Assembly: GCA_003956705.1 (NCBI GenBank)
Contig: QZCP01000100.1
Coordinates: forward strand, 193,389 to 257,388
Direction of reading: 5' to 3'
From: Brevipalpus yothersi
Lineage: Eukaryota > Arthropoda > Arachnida > Trombidiformes > Tenuipalpidae
DNA: 64,000 nt
In this document: positions 1-13,011 of the stretch, in pieces
Layout of the letters: each line of letters begins with the position of its first letter
Numbering within the stretch: the stretch's first letter is position 1
The notes under the pieces: model-generated
Databases searched by the model: none
Told to the model about the DNA's origin: nothing
The model's input: only the letters and a program-made list of their open reading frames with translations
Program-made: the position numbers and the translations under genes

Positions 1-2148
1 ACGTTCACTGCATTTTTTTCAGCGAATATCAATGCACCCACCTTGATAGAAAGAATTCCTATAGAAACAATCGTTGCATATCCATGAGCGAGGAGCATGA
101 ATTTTCAATGAATCTACACCACTCTCGCTATTCATGGACAACTTGGGGTATACTTTATATTGTATGCACTGTATACATTATTCCTCCCTATATTTGACAC
201 AATGTCATCCATTCATTCATCCAATGGCACACTTGTTTCACATTACGTTACCTATTGTCATGCATGAAATTCTACAGATGTATGTTTATTGTTAGAATAA
301 TTCTAACAATCATGGAGTAGTTTTTGAGCAAACATATGGATGAAGTTTTCAGAATATTTTTTTGTTGTTGATGAAATTGTGATTCAAGAGAAGAAGTAAT
401 GGAAAATTTTCATGATAAAATTGAATTATTGAGCATTAAGCTATCAACCCATAGTCCCTGTGGTTATATGAAATACTGATTGTGAATCCATGGCAAAATC
501 AATGAAAAAATTTGAAATTGAACCTGATCTATCCCAATTTCTCCATAATTTTATCTTCATTCTGAGGAAGAAAAGCTGTATTCAAAGCCCTACTGTTGCC
601 ACGAAGTAGAGAATCTTTTGTGAACACATTCTAAGGCCTAAGTTATCACCTAAGTGAAACCTCATACTAGTCATTAATATCCAGTTCCACAGCGGGTATA
701 CCTAATTTCACTTCCAAGATGAATAGTATTGCACAATATTTGAATACCATGCTCAGCGGTACATCTATCTGATGGTGGTCATTTGGAATCCTCTCCCGCC
801 AAGTTTACCTTATTGCAATTTAACACCATGGTCAAATTGGTCTTGATTCATGGGGCTCCAGAGAGAGAAAAAGAGGATGATTTTTTCCTTCCACAGTATT
901 CCTTCTGCCAAGTAAACAGTTCTCAGTGCATTCATTTCAATCAATTCCACTGTCTCTTGATCTCATTATTGAAGTCTACTTCACAGAATTTACTCTCGAG
1001 AAGGATAATTGCTATTGTCGTTGCTAAATAATTCTCTATTATTGTCTGAATGTAATCATGAGAGCAACCCATTTTGAATGAATCTATCTGAAGGTAGAAT
1101 GTTCGTGAAGTATTATATCCGGTGGTTAAACTCAATTCTAACTATTATCATTTGTACATATTCTGACCAACTCAACACCAGCCACCAAGCATGATGATAT
1201 TCCCAAGAGTGTCTGCTGTATTCGCTCACATATTGAATTGGAATGAATTTGTGTAGTACACAGTAGTAGTTATGACTATGTTTGTTTCAAATGATTAATT
1301 GAAATACTGATAATGATTTCCATTGCTCTCATCAATCTTATTTCTGGTAACATTTTGTTTGTCAGCTTTTTTTGTCAATGTTCTATTCAGTAGAACTCTT
1401 TTCAACCATGAATTCCTTGATCTCCTGTGGGTTTGTATCATATAATACTAGTCTCACTGTCACCGAGTTATATGAGAGACAAGAATGAAGTAAAAATAGC
1501 ATTCATTAAGGAATATATATTCCATGCTAACAATATGAGGTGATTAGGAAAACTTGACATAACATGATGACTTTGGGAAATGAGGTTGAAAGGATCAATT
1601 TAACTTGAGATTATTATTTGATCATTTAAAAATACTTCTCATTAATTTTCTATTCAATTCATAAATTTTCTCTGTCTATCTCTCTCTCAAATAGCTACTA
1701 TTGAGTATTTGCACTTGAACATTTTCATGAGTCTTGACAACTCATGTTGAAAGTAATAATACATGCAATTATATGAATAAGAAAATTTTTCGCTTGTTTT
1801 TATATATTCAGATGAAGATTTATTTCCGATGAGCATCACACAGCACCATTTCGGGATGCTGAGTTATCATGGAGAACCCCTATCATCAGTAGAATTCATC
1901 TGAAGATGATTCATGATGGACAAATAGAACAAAATGAAAGCAACCGTAACTTATGACGCAAAAGAGAGCTAGGCTTAGATGGTCATTAAGAAAAACTTAT
2001 GATAAGTCTCATCTGAAAAATTAATGAGAGACAACATTCACACATTCATGATTATCAAATAATTTTCTCCAAAAATAGAATGGATTCTTCTGCCTAAAAC
2101 ATATCCAAGAACACTGTTCATATCTGTACTTTTTTTACTCACACACAG
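1..2148. other. Non-coding stretch upstream of the first visible PC2 exon
   Basis: No exon was recognised here. Because the PC2 exon at 2149 opens in phase 0 inside the prodomain, this stretch is most likely part of the preceding PC2 intron. An AG follows a short pyrimidine run at about position 20, but the frames after it show no prodomain similarity. Short open frames at 783-1031 and 941-1135 look random. Confidence 0.6.
288..310. repeat. Short perfect inverted repeat (11-bp arms, 1-bp spacer)
   Basis: Two 11-bp arms (ATTGTTAGAAT and its exact reverse complement) flank a single A. AT-rich palindromes of this size can arise by chance and no function is implied. Confidence 0.6.
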
Positions 2149-5100
2149 GTTGACTTTGTTGCTCAACAAAGTGGCTTCAAGCGAGTCAAACGTGGCTATC
2201 GAGCATTAGTTTTAGGACCAGAACATCTATCCCTGAACGAAGAGCCTAGTGATCCATATTTTCCATTCCAATGGTATCTGAAGAATGTGGGACAAAATGG
2301 TGGTAAACCCAAATTAGATTTGAATGTGGAGGCCGCATGGGCCCAAGGATACACCGGTAAAAATGTGACCACAGCAATTATGGACGATGGTGTCGATTAT
2401 ATGCATCCAGATTTGCGTGAAAATTACAATGCCAAAGCAAGCTATGATTTTAGTAGCAATGATCCATATCCGTATCCACGATTCACTGATGATTGGTTCA
2501 ATAGTCATGGGACACGATGTGCCGGTGAAGTGGCAGCTAAACGAGATAACGGTATTTGTGGTGTAGGTGTTGCATACGATTCCAAAGTGGCCGGTATACG
2601 AATGCTTGATCAACCGTATATGACCGATTTGATTGAAGCTAATTCCATGGGACATGAGCCAGATTTGATTGACATATATTCGGCTAGCTGGGGTCCTACT
2701 GATGATGGTAAAACGGTGGATGGACCACGAAATGCGACCATGAGAGCGATTGTTCGTGGTGTGAATGAGGGTAGACGTGGCTTGGGCAATATATATGTGT
2801 GGGCAAGTGGTGATGGTGGACAGGATGATGATTGTAATTGTGATGGCTATGCGGCCAGTATGTGGACAGTATCAATCAATTCAGCGATCAATAATGGTGA
2901 AAATGCTCATTACGATGAATCGTGTTCCTCAACACTTGCTTCGACATTCAGTAATGGTGCAAAAAATCCTCACACAGGAGTGGTAAGTGGTTGATTTTTA
3001 TTCTATTGAATGTGTTTATGTACCGTTATTCTTGCTTATTGCTTAGTAGTGGAAATTTTCCGATTCAACAATGGCCACCACTTGGAAGAAATATCTTTTT
3101 TAGGGCTTTTCCAATTCATTCAAATTCACCCGAAATCAAATTTCAGGAGATAAGTTTTCATTATTGGTCAAATACAGTCAAATACAAACACACTCGAAAT
3201 GATTCTCTCTCAATTCTAGTCTATTTATTCCAATTTCATCGAGACTTTTTCTCTCTTCAGCCATGATTTTTTCCCTCTCCAACTAGACTTATGTTTACGT
3301 ATTTGTGTGTGTTCATATCCAAACCAAATAATAGATGCAAGCTTATTTGGCCTATTTTTCTTTACTACATGATATTGCTTCTGTAGTGCTCTTATAAATT
3401 GAATCAAGAGAGTATTCAGAACACTCTCCACCATCAAGAGCCATACAATGCTAACAACAACAATTGCAGAAAATAGGAGGAAGAAAGAGAGAGAGAAAGA
3501 GAGAATCATGGCTTCCATGGTTATACCGTTATTGTTGCCCATAAATGAGAGAAGAACTCTGACATCTCCCTCAGCCTACGCAAAAAGTCAGGGACACCAA
3601 CTTAACTTAACTATATCATTTTATTCTTTTTTACAAAATTCATTTCATGTGTGTGTGTATGTGAGTGAAAGTCGCCAACAATACTGACAATCATTGGATA
3701 CAATTGTGAATATTTTCTTACAAAATTCCCTGTGAGATTCAAGGAAGAAAGAGAAAAGAATTCCATCCGACACAGAGTGTGTTCGATAGACAGTTTCATT
3801 CATTTGACGAAAAATTTTGATTAGAACTTCTGTGTGAGTATCATGAAGAAGCATAGTTAGCTTAACCTTTTTACTTCAAACTCATCCAAGATATCATGTA
3901 AGATTTAGAGCCACCAATGTCAAAGTTGAAAATTGTGTGTGTCTGTGTATTCCCTAAGCCGAAAAGATAGATATCTGGAAAGAAAATTGTAGTTTGTTCA
4001 GAGGATAAGTGCTTTCACTTCTCTAGTTGATCTTCATTTCTCGAATTTTGTTCATTGAAGTAAAAGCACCTTCATATTGTGAGTGCATGTGTAGGAAGAG
4101 AAGAGAAGAGGTTTTCAACTTAAATAAATACAGATTTGGGGAATTTTTTGGACCATCAATTTTCTTTCCTTCCTTAGGATAAGAGAAAAAGTTGAGCTAA
4201 GTTTACAACTTCCAATTTTGTCCAGTTTTCTGGCTCAGAAAATCACTACACTTCGACTGTAATCCTTCCACAATATAGCTGGTTGCTGACTCGAGTTATT
4301 TGAAACCAAACAGAATTCAAGATTCTAGGTGTTGGAAATGAAGAAGATATCGAATTATTCCGAAAGACATGGAAATTACTGGTGAAATTTTCTGATATTT
4401 CTGATATTTCAGGGTAGAACCGTAACGTTTTTCTATTCCACTTTTCAGAAGGAAGACAATGATTTTATTGATGGATTGATCCATGAATATTCTGTCTTTT
4501 GATTGATTTCCATTCAGTTTTGATCAATATTTCAGCATTTTCTAGATTGACTAAAGAGTTTTGCCCCAACAAAACTGAGATGAGTTTCTCGGTTCACACA
4601 AACTTCATGAATATCTCTATTCTTTGGTGATGAATCTTGAATATTTTCGGCTCGATACTCCTTGTGAAAGAAGTGAAGATCCATGGAAATGATGAGTGGC
4701 AGCTCTTCAGAATTTCAAAATCGAAGGTTGACAAGATTGCAACAGGCTAGATTTTGAAAGCTCTCTAAACGAATATGAGAGGCATCGTACTTTCCAATTC
4801 GAGTCTCCGATTCTCCATGAATACATGATGGAAAATCATCCAGAATAAAGAAAGATGATCCTTGAGGAAGTATTGCTCTGAAAAATATTGTTCCAAGAAC
4901 TTCTTTCTCTATCAGACATCTTAGTGATCGATCGTGAATAAGATGCACTTCGATCGACTTGAGGCATTTAGTTTTTAAAGACTGAGCTCCGAAATTCCAT
5001 TCTTTTTATCCCAAACAAAACGAATAACAACAGCGAAATCATACACTATTTACCAAGGTTAGAATGTGGATTGTTCATGGTAGAACCATCAAATTATCGA

Positions 5101-8100
5101 TTGATTCAAAAAGGAAAGGAATAATTCAATCGGATTTTGATTTTAAATTCACAAAAAAAAGATGAATTGAACGTAAAAACGTAGGCTTCACAAGGAAAAT
5201 TGAATCAAAAGGGGTCTCTAAAAATGATTTGAAATTTCATTCAAATCTATTTTTCAGTTTTCCTCTTATATTTCAAACATGACATTTGACATTTCAACAT
5301 CTTGTTTTTTCACGTTTTTTTGTCACACACGAAGTGGAGCGTATTGTTGATACCTTTTATTCTATTAGATCTAATAGATTTTATTTCCTCTAGAGAAATA
5401 GTTGTGTTGAGATTCTGTGTTTGCTTGGATAATTCTTTCAATCTCATTCGATTTTATTTGCTTTTGTTTTATTGTTTTTGACCATTCCAGCCACCAAAGT
5501 AATCAGCTAGTCTGATGTGTGTGTCCACATCAATTAAGTAGTATCATTTTCCTATAAACACAACAAGCTACATACGATGAATGATCGATCCAGAGTGACC
5601 GATGAAAACTTTTCGTCACTAATGGTGATGAGAATTTAAATTCCATATTCATGTAAAGAATGAAAATTGGTTTATCGTTGATCAAAGGGCATTGGAAGTA
5701 TATTCTCTAGATGAAAAATCATCGATTGGCTTCTTTGAATTGACTTTTGTATAATTTCAATTCATTCGAGTGAAGAACGATAATGGTGGCCATCATATAA
5801 AGTATATAAAGTTCAGTCGAGTGAATGATGACCTAAAATATTGCTCAAATAGGGTGTACACTGTAGTCAACCATATTGCAAGGTTTTTGATTTATATTTG
5901 AACAGGAAAAATGAAAATTGGCTTGTTTGTGAGAGTTGTATTGGCATAACGGTGGCACTTTTTGCTACTTTATTCCCTCAGGCTTCAGATATCATTTCAA
6001 AATGAGCAGTAGTAAGTCTCAAGCTTTACGGTTCTTGATCAATTTTCGATGCTCTTTCCAATAGCTGGTCCAATAGCTAGTCCAATAGCTTGAAGCTTTC
6101 TAGATTACAAAATCTGAACTTCTCCAACAGAACATCGATTCGTATGATATCATTGATTTTTCTAGTCTGATTCTGTCTTATTAGAATTTATATAACGGTA
6201 GCTGTAGCTTACAGTTCTAATGAATTATTCTCGTAACGGTATCGAGTGATTTGTTTGCCATCTCTGATGCGTAGGAAGAGAATTAGATTAGGTTCCTTTC
6301 TTTTCCCTTTCCCTCTCCAGTGTAGACATTAATATCGTGAGGCAGAGAGAGAGAGAGAGAGAGAGAGACTAGGAAAAATTTTGTCTATCTAGAAAATTCG
6401 AGAAGATTTCTCATTTCATCTATCCATAGTTACCTCAGGCGTTTGAGAGGATGGAAATTTCTCTTGAGCTAGCAGAATTCTATTATTTTGTCTGGTTCGA
6501 TTGGAATTGAAATCATGTTTTGTTGATTTATACTGAGAAAATTTTTGCACATGTTGTATGTAGATTTCAACATCTCCAATTACTCATTTCACTTGATTCA
6601 AAACAGATGTTGTATCGTATATTGTTGTTGAATATATTATTATACTAATTCGATAGTTTTTAGGGAGTATTTCAACAATAAATGGCTAGCTGAACCAGGT
6701 TTTTGTGACAAATTGAATATGGTGTCTGGTCATATCGAAGGATTCAATCCACTCCCAGATTGGATCTGACAGAGTTTTTCTACCTTAATTAATATTAGAT
6801 CGAGTGTACATAAGTGACAAATGTAGCGACTACCAAGATATAACCTTTGACCTTTCTATAGAAAATTAAGGATATGTGAGAGGGATTTCTTGGTTTCTAT
6901 GGATACCAGCTTCTTTCTATGATGTCTGAATAAATATACATAATAGGAAAGATAGAATCGAGCGGAAGGAAAATGAATCTTATCTCTCTCTCTCTCAGCC
7001 TATAAAGTTCTTGTTACAGTTACGATCCTTGATTCCGAAGAATATTCTTCATGATGAAAGTTTCCACCATTCTATGATATTTTTACCTTCTTTTTGCTTC
7101 ATAAAAGAATTCGATATGATAAATACTTCTAGTGACTCCAGGGACTACTTTCGCTTCTCTTCTTCTCTATCGGAAACCTCAGGTGCTCATCAGTATCAGC
7201 ATCAGCTCTAATCAAATTTATAATTTTATGCCACAGAATATTGTTTCATTATCTTTCTCCGTTCACTCATTTCTCCAGTACAATCTATCCCATAGAATGG
7301 ATCATATTGCTGAAATTCCTCCGCCAAGAGGATGATGTCACTTATCTTCGTCTAATGCATCAGATTTTAGTTACATAACAGGGCTTTGCCTTTGATTTCA
7401 CGAGAGAAAACATTATTCAGCAGGAAAGTTGGATAATGGAAGGCTTTCCATTTAGTATTGGTAGCTATTATTTCAACAGAGAAAGAAAAACAAAAAATAG
7501 AACCTGAAAGCTCATGATTATATATGTATATACGTTCATTTAGTGTGGTAGTTTGAATGAACAGCCTCGAGAGATGAAGAGACTTCTGAATCCCATGGAA
7601 CACACTACATTTTGGTGTATCTGAATTCGATTCTGAGAAAGTGTCTTATACTCTTGGGCGAGCATAATTATTGTTGTTTTTTTATTTATTTTTCTTCTCC
7701 TACTTTACCCACTTAACTGACAAACAGTTCCTTCTGAATTTTCATGAGATGAGCTCCGATAATTGTGTTCATACTGTTTTGTGAGAAAATATTCTTATGT
7801 TTCTTCTCTTTCTTTTGATTACTCTTATGACGTTACATTCGAAACAATCTAGTCTATATACCTAAGTGGAGGCACCTGTTAAGCTCCTTAATTCGCTGAC
7901 ATTTATGGGGAAACATTATTCTTGGTGTAATTTAGATTCAAATTCCGGTGAATGTGCCTTGATAATCGATCTTGAGCAGCCAATAAGCCTTTTTACCTAG
8001 TGATTAGATTACTTGAGTGTAATCCAAGAATATTCATCTTAGGCCACTTACATTGGCTATTGTACTCTTTTATAGGTTTCCATAAAAATTTTATCAGGAA

Positions 8101-9827
8101 ATAGATTTCAAAGTACTCCTGGTTTTTTATCGTAAAGAGGCTGGATTACAAAATTCGATCCCTAAAAATGTAAAGAAATGAAAATTTCAAGGTTCATACA
8201 ATTCCAGTGAAATCCTCGATAAGAGGATATGAGACATACATTTCAAGGTTTTCTTCGTCATCTTGCTACTCCTCTAATTCCTGGAATACATGTATATTGA
8301 CCATCTTTCACAGCCATCACATTAACAATTGTTACTTTCAAATCAAATTTTGTTCTCTTCTCTCGAGACCTTCCTGAAATGAACTCAATAAGTCTTGAAG
8401 GACTCTTTCCTCAGTTCAGATAATAGTGGTAATCTATGCTACACCCACATCTTTCATGACCGCAAACCCACACTCCAATACACTCCTCAAGATTTGTGAG
8501 CCTATTCAACTATTCAAGCATGATCACCTAGCATAGAATATCATCCATATGCTCATCTATCCTGAAAGTAACTTGCCAATTCAAATTATGATGCTCGATG
8601 CCCTGATCAACGAGGCATTCATTCATCTTCATTCATTTGTTCCAGATGTATGCTGAGGGTTAAAATTGAATCGGGAATTTTTCTCTCCCATCCTTTATCA
8701 ACTACTTACATGTATATGCCTAATATTTTACATGTGAAACTTCATCATTATGGTTTCGACTTGATACACTTAATGATTCTGATATCTAAAATTTACCCAC
8801 AATTTCAATCCACAGGCAACCACAGATTTGTATGGATTGTGTACAAAAACTCACTCAGGAACATCAGCAGCAGCCCCAGAAGCAGCAGGAGTTTACGCTT
8901 TGGCCCTTGAAGCGAATCCAAATTTGACTTGGCGTGATATTCAACATCTAACGGTACTCACATCAAAGCGTAATTCACTGTATGACAGTAAAAATCGTTT
9001 CCATTGGAATATGAATGGTGTTGGCCTAGAATTTAATCATCTATTCGGTTATGGTGTTCTGGATGCTGGTGCCATGGTTGCACTGGCAAGCATGTGGAGA
9101 ACTGTACCTCCTCGGTATCATTGTGAGGCGGGCAGTGTAAAGCGATTGTTGCCCATACCAAGTAATCAGAGTATTTTCCTACACATTGATACTAATTCGT
9201 GTGCGGGCAAAGAATTTGAAGTCAATTATATTGAACACATTCAAGCGGTTATCACACTGAATGCAACACGTCGAGGTGATGTGACACTATTTCTCATCTC
9301 ACCCATGGGCACAAGGTATGTCAATTGGAAATTGAAATATATTCGGTATTCCGTATTTCATCATCATTACCATTGATCATGATCATCATTATCATTGGTG
9401 ATGGTGATGAGAATTTATCTACCATCACATTGACTTATTCCTTGATTTCAATGGTAGAGAAGTCAAGTGGGAGGGGGGTAATTGGGAGTGAATTTGTACT
9501 AATCATATAAATAATTTTGTTCTCAACTTTCTGTTTGTTTTCAGATCAATGATCCTCAGCCGACGACCTAAAGATGATGACTCTCGAGATGGCTTCACTA
9601 AATGGCCATTCATGACCACCCATACGTGGGGTGAAAATCCTAAGGGTAGATGGACACTTGAAATTAGATTTGAAGGTGAAAAACCTCAGAGAGGCTTCTT
9701 CAAAGAGTGGACATTGATGGTACATGGAGCCAAAGATCCACCATACAAAGATTTACCGGTGATGGATAAGAATTCCAAGTTGGCTATCGTTAAGAAAGCT
9801 CATGAGTTGGCCTTTGCTCATCGATAA
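2149..9827 (+). CDS. PCSK2/amon: Neuroendocrine convertase 2 (proprotein convertase PC2), 3' part
   Basis: Subtilisin-like serine endoprotease of the regulated secretory pathway; the family cleaves prohormones and neuropeptide precursors at paired basic residues. Exons: 2149-2982, 8816-9315 and 9545-9827 (stop TAA), giving 538 visible residues. Residues 1-15 are the end of the prodomain, with the self-cleavage site KRVKR before GYR. The catalytic triad is D79 (MDDGVDY), H120 (NSHGTRCAGE) and S295 (SGTSAAAPEAAG). The oxyanion residue is D222 in WASGDGG, the aspartate that separates PC2 from other convertases, which use Asn. The P domain follows, with RRGDV at 430-434 where most relatives have RRGDL. 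Signal peptide and most of the prodomain lie off the left edge. Introns are phase 0 and phase 2 with consensus borders; the first is 5.8 kb. Known PC2 needs the chaperone 7B2, which is not in the window. Confidence 0.96.
2983..8815. other. PC2 intron, 5.8 kb
   Basis: Opens with GTAAGT and closes with a pyrimidine-rich run plus CACAG. No coding exon is seen: the flanking exons join exactly in the conserved GV-ATTDLYG segment. It holds an 18-bp palindrome at 5361-5378 centred on AGATCT, a GA tract at 6344-6368 and three tandem copies of a CCAATAGCT-type unit near 6059-6092. The many small open frames show no protein-like composition. Confidence 0.75.
6344..6368. repeat. GA dinucleotide tract
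   Basis: About 12 uninterrupted AG/GA units in the PC2 intron. This is the longest simple dinucleotide run in the first 16 kb of the window. Confidence 0.9.
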
Positions 9828-11680
9828 TGGGAATGAAATGATGAAGATGATTAAAAGTTTCGAGAAAGAAAAATCAAAAAGAAAGAAAGAAAGAAGATAG
9901 TAGAATATATGAGCATTTCAAATATAAAAAATTTATCCTCTTTTTTCCGAAAATCAATTTTTTTTCTATATCTTTCTCTCTCTTTTTTTTATCTTCCTTC
10001 TTTTTATCTCTTATTTTGATGAAGCCTTTGAAGAGAAATTCGCGTTCTTTTTCTCTTGGTTATTCCCTCCTATTTTTTCGACCCCTTTTGTTATGTGAAA
10101 AACGAGAAGACTTACTGCTACTATGTCATGTTCCGGTTTAATTCTTATATGGTTGTGGAATCCGATAGGTTCTTGAGCTTTCCAAATGATGGTGAACTTG
10201 ATAAAGTCATGAGAGATACTGTCAATTTCCTTCAGTTTGAAAAAAATATTCTTTTCAATCCTGTTGAGATGAGATGAAAAATTCTATATAAATATCAATC
10301 AATCAATCTTGTCTTTGTCTACCAGAAAAACTTATTGAACGTTAACAAAAACATTTCAAATTCAAAAACTGTTCAAATATTTCAATGTTCATGACTAATC
10401 ATGGATATTTTTTCTTCCCACTGTATCTTTTGAATTAAAAATAATTCTATCCTAATTTTGAAAAAAAAACCTTTCGCTAAACTCAAAATCAATTATTAGC
10501 AATTTAATTGATAAGATCAAATAGTGGCAAAAATCCTCTCTTTTCAATTCCAATTCTTACGTTCGATATTCAATTCTCACTATCAATTGAAAATCGTATT
10601 GACAAACGTGGGCATTATGTAGGCAAGTAATCCAATTAATATTTTGAGTTAGTTAGTAAAATCAATATCAGCTGATTGATTAATTAATGACGATGGAACT
10701 CACCCAATTTGATCCAACAATACAAATGTTCCAACAGCTCAATCTATCCACTCCAGCCAATCATATCAAAAAGTTCAAGGATTCTCATGTGGAAGTGAAA
10801 TTTTACGTGATCTGAATCATGCAATCATTTTCTCCTTCCGTTCATCAAGAAATCGATCCATTATCAACCTTTTTTCCCACTTTCAATCACCACATTTCAT
10901 GTCTGGTTGAAAAAAAATTCAACCAAAAGCTTTCCCTCCTCTAATTCATCTTCTTTATCTCTCTTCAATTTTTCTGAGCCAAGAGATGATTAACTGACAG
11001 GAAGATCAGATCAGTCTCAAAATAAGATACTAGAGTTTCCGGTTATTCTTTAACCAGAAACACTTCCAGGCGATTAACCCTCTCTCTTGGCATCACTTTT
11101 CTTAGATATGAAAACTACTGAAAGCATAGAATCAGTTCCCCTGTTTGATTGTAGCCTTCCGTCCCAGCCTCTTCTCATCCCTCAAAGTCAATGAACCTTC
11201 ACGATGGTCAAGTAAAGAATTGAATTTTATATATTCCAAAATAGAAAATTGATCTCATGAGAACTTTTGCCTCATCAATCTACTTAACCAGCCATTAGAG
11301 TTCAGCTCTATACCACGAAAAAAAAAGTGGCGCCACTTGTCATACACAAGCCCCCTTTAAGCCACGCCCATTTGGGTGAGATAATTTTTTTGATGATGAT
11401 AAATAAAAATGAAAAATCATTTCCATTAACAAGTTAGTTTCGATTTTAAGCTGTTTTCGGTGAAGTGAGAGAGAGACATTATTATTATCGAAGAGATAAA
11501 AGTTTTATGTGTGTGTGTGTATGAAAATTTTATTCCTTCCATTAGTGAAATAAGTGTGATTTAAATAGTATATATTTACACATATCATCGTATATTGCAA
11601 GTGATATTTTTTTTCTGCTTCTCTTGACTTTGCATTTTGATCAATTGGAGCATCTTCTCACCATCATCATCAGCAACAAT
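9828..11680. other. PC2 3' UTR and PC2-NDRG intergenic region
   Basis: Starts with the PC2 3' UTR, which has purine-rich GAAA repeats then a pyrimidine-rich stretch near 9955-10010. A possible ATTAAA poly(A) signal is at 10434-10439; no AATAAA was found nearby. The open frame 10056-10277 has no recognisable similarity. The right end contains the NDRG promoter and 5' UTR, including the GC-rich palindrome at 11325-11338. Confidence 0.6.
11325..11338. promoter_or_regulatory. GC-rich palindrome with GTGGCGCCAC core upstream of NDRG
   Basis: A perfect 14-bp palindrome in otherwise AT-rich DNA, about 345 bp upstream of the NDRG start codon, followed by CCACGCCCA at about 11361-11369 (a GC/CACCC-box type sequence). 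The core GTGGCGCCA recurs in the Bub3/coiled-coil promoter. It resembles the central part of the CTCF motif known in insects, but binding is inferred only. Confidence 0.4.
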
Positions 11681-13011
11681 ATGGATATCGAACTATTGAG
11701 CGTACAAGTGAACACACCGTTGATCAAAGGCTTAACTTCGGATGACAATGAATATACATTGGATCGTATTGACACACCGTATGGTGCGGTTACCATTGCC
11801 AAACAGGGTGCTGATCATACCCAAAATAAGCCGGTCATATTGACATATCATGACATTGGTCTTAATCATGTGTCCAATTATCAGGCTTTCTTCAATTATA
11901 TGGACATGAGATTGCTACAGAAAAGTTTTGCCAGTAAGTTTTTTTTTCTTCAGAAAAAATTTTGTTCTTGATTATCCACCTTTTGATGATTAATCAAAGA
12001 GTAGTTATACTCTTTGTGATTAACACACTCTGTAGCGCAGTTGTTGACAATTTTTCTTCCATTTTGCAATCCCTTTGATCGTTGATTGACAATTTGTCTA
12101 TTTCTCATCTGTCTGTCTCCCCCTTTCCATCAGTAATTCATATGAATGCTCCTGGACAAGAAGAGAATGCTGCTCCTTTGCCAACCAATTATGTGTACCC
12201 AACAATGGATCAATTGGCTGAACAAATTGAACATGTACTCAAATTTTATAATATCAAATCAATAATCGGCTTTGGTGTTGGTGCTGGGGCCAATATTTTG
12301 TCTCGATTTGCACTTCGCAATCGTACCACTGTTGATGGTCTTTTCCTGGTCAATTGTACCTCATCGCAAGCATCATGGACTGAATGGCTGTATCAGAAGT
12401 TGAATGTATACTATCTGAGCAATCCGAGTACCACATCTTTTCCACAGGGTGTACAAGATTATCTTATGTGGCATCATTTCGGCAAGTTGACCGAAGATCG
12501 TAATCGTGATCTTATCGAAACATATCGACGATATTTCACTGGTGAAGTTATTAATCCCCGAAATTTGGCCCTATTCATCGATTCATATGTGAAGCGAACT
12601 GATCTAGGCATCATTCGAAATGATAAGGAAAGAAATTTCAAGTGCCCAGTTCTTCTTATGTGTGCAATTCTTTCACCTCATGTCGATGAAACTGTGACCA
12701 TGAATTCTCGATTGAATCCTCAAGATTCGACTTGGATGAAGCTATCTGATTGTGGAATGGCACTTGAAGAGCAACCTGGTAAAGTTGTCGAAGCATTGCG
12801 TCTGTTCATACAAGGCCTTGGATATGCTCTCACCGCTTATGAACGAAGGCGATCTTCCCTCCGTAAAATGAGTTTGGCCTCAGAAGCAAGTACCGCATCA
12901 AGAAAAAGCTCATTCGCAGAGGGACATATCATGCAACCATCTCCTAACAAACAGAGCAACGGGAGTGATGGGCAAGTTCATATTGTAGAAAATCCAATAG
13001 CTCAGTGCTGA
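11681..13011 (+). CDS. NDRG: NDRG-family protein (alpha/beta-hydrolase fold, non-catalytic)
   Basis: Member of the N-myc downstream regulated family, cytoplasmic stress- and differentiation-linked proteins with a hydrolase fold but no known enzyme activity. Exons 11681-11933 and 12134-13011 give 376 residues, matching the roughly 375 of vertebrate NDRG3. The start is the first in-frame ATG, in good context (A at -3, G at +4). Key matches: PVILTYHDIGLNH early, MNAPGQEE, YPTMDQLAE, then SIIGFGVGAGANILSRFAL, where the GxGAG element replaces the usual catalytic nucleophile elbow; SRLNP and LSDCG lie further on. The C-terminal tail is rich in Arg, Ser and Lys (RRRSSLRKMS, ASRKSSF) and looks like a target for basophilic kinases, as known for NDRG1 and SGK1. 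The 200-bp intron is phase 1, splitting the Ile of FAIIHMNAP. Confidence 0.95.

Noticed and set aside
1..120. Possible PC2 prodomain exon after the AG at about 22
   Set aside because: The open frame that follows has no similarity to the convertase prodomain, no matching exon end in phase 0 and several unlikely residues.
2314..2655. Minus-strand open frame inside the PC2 exon
   Set aside because: Shadow of the strongly conserved PC2 catalytic domain on the plus strand.
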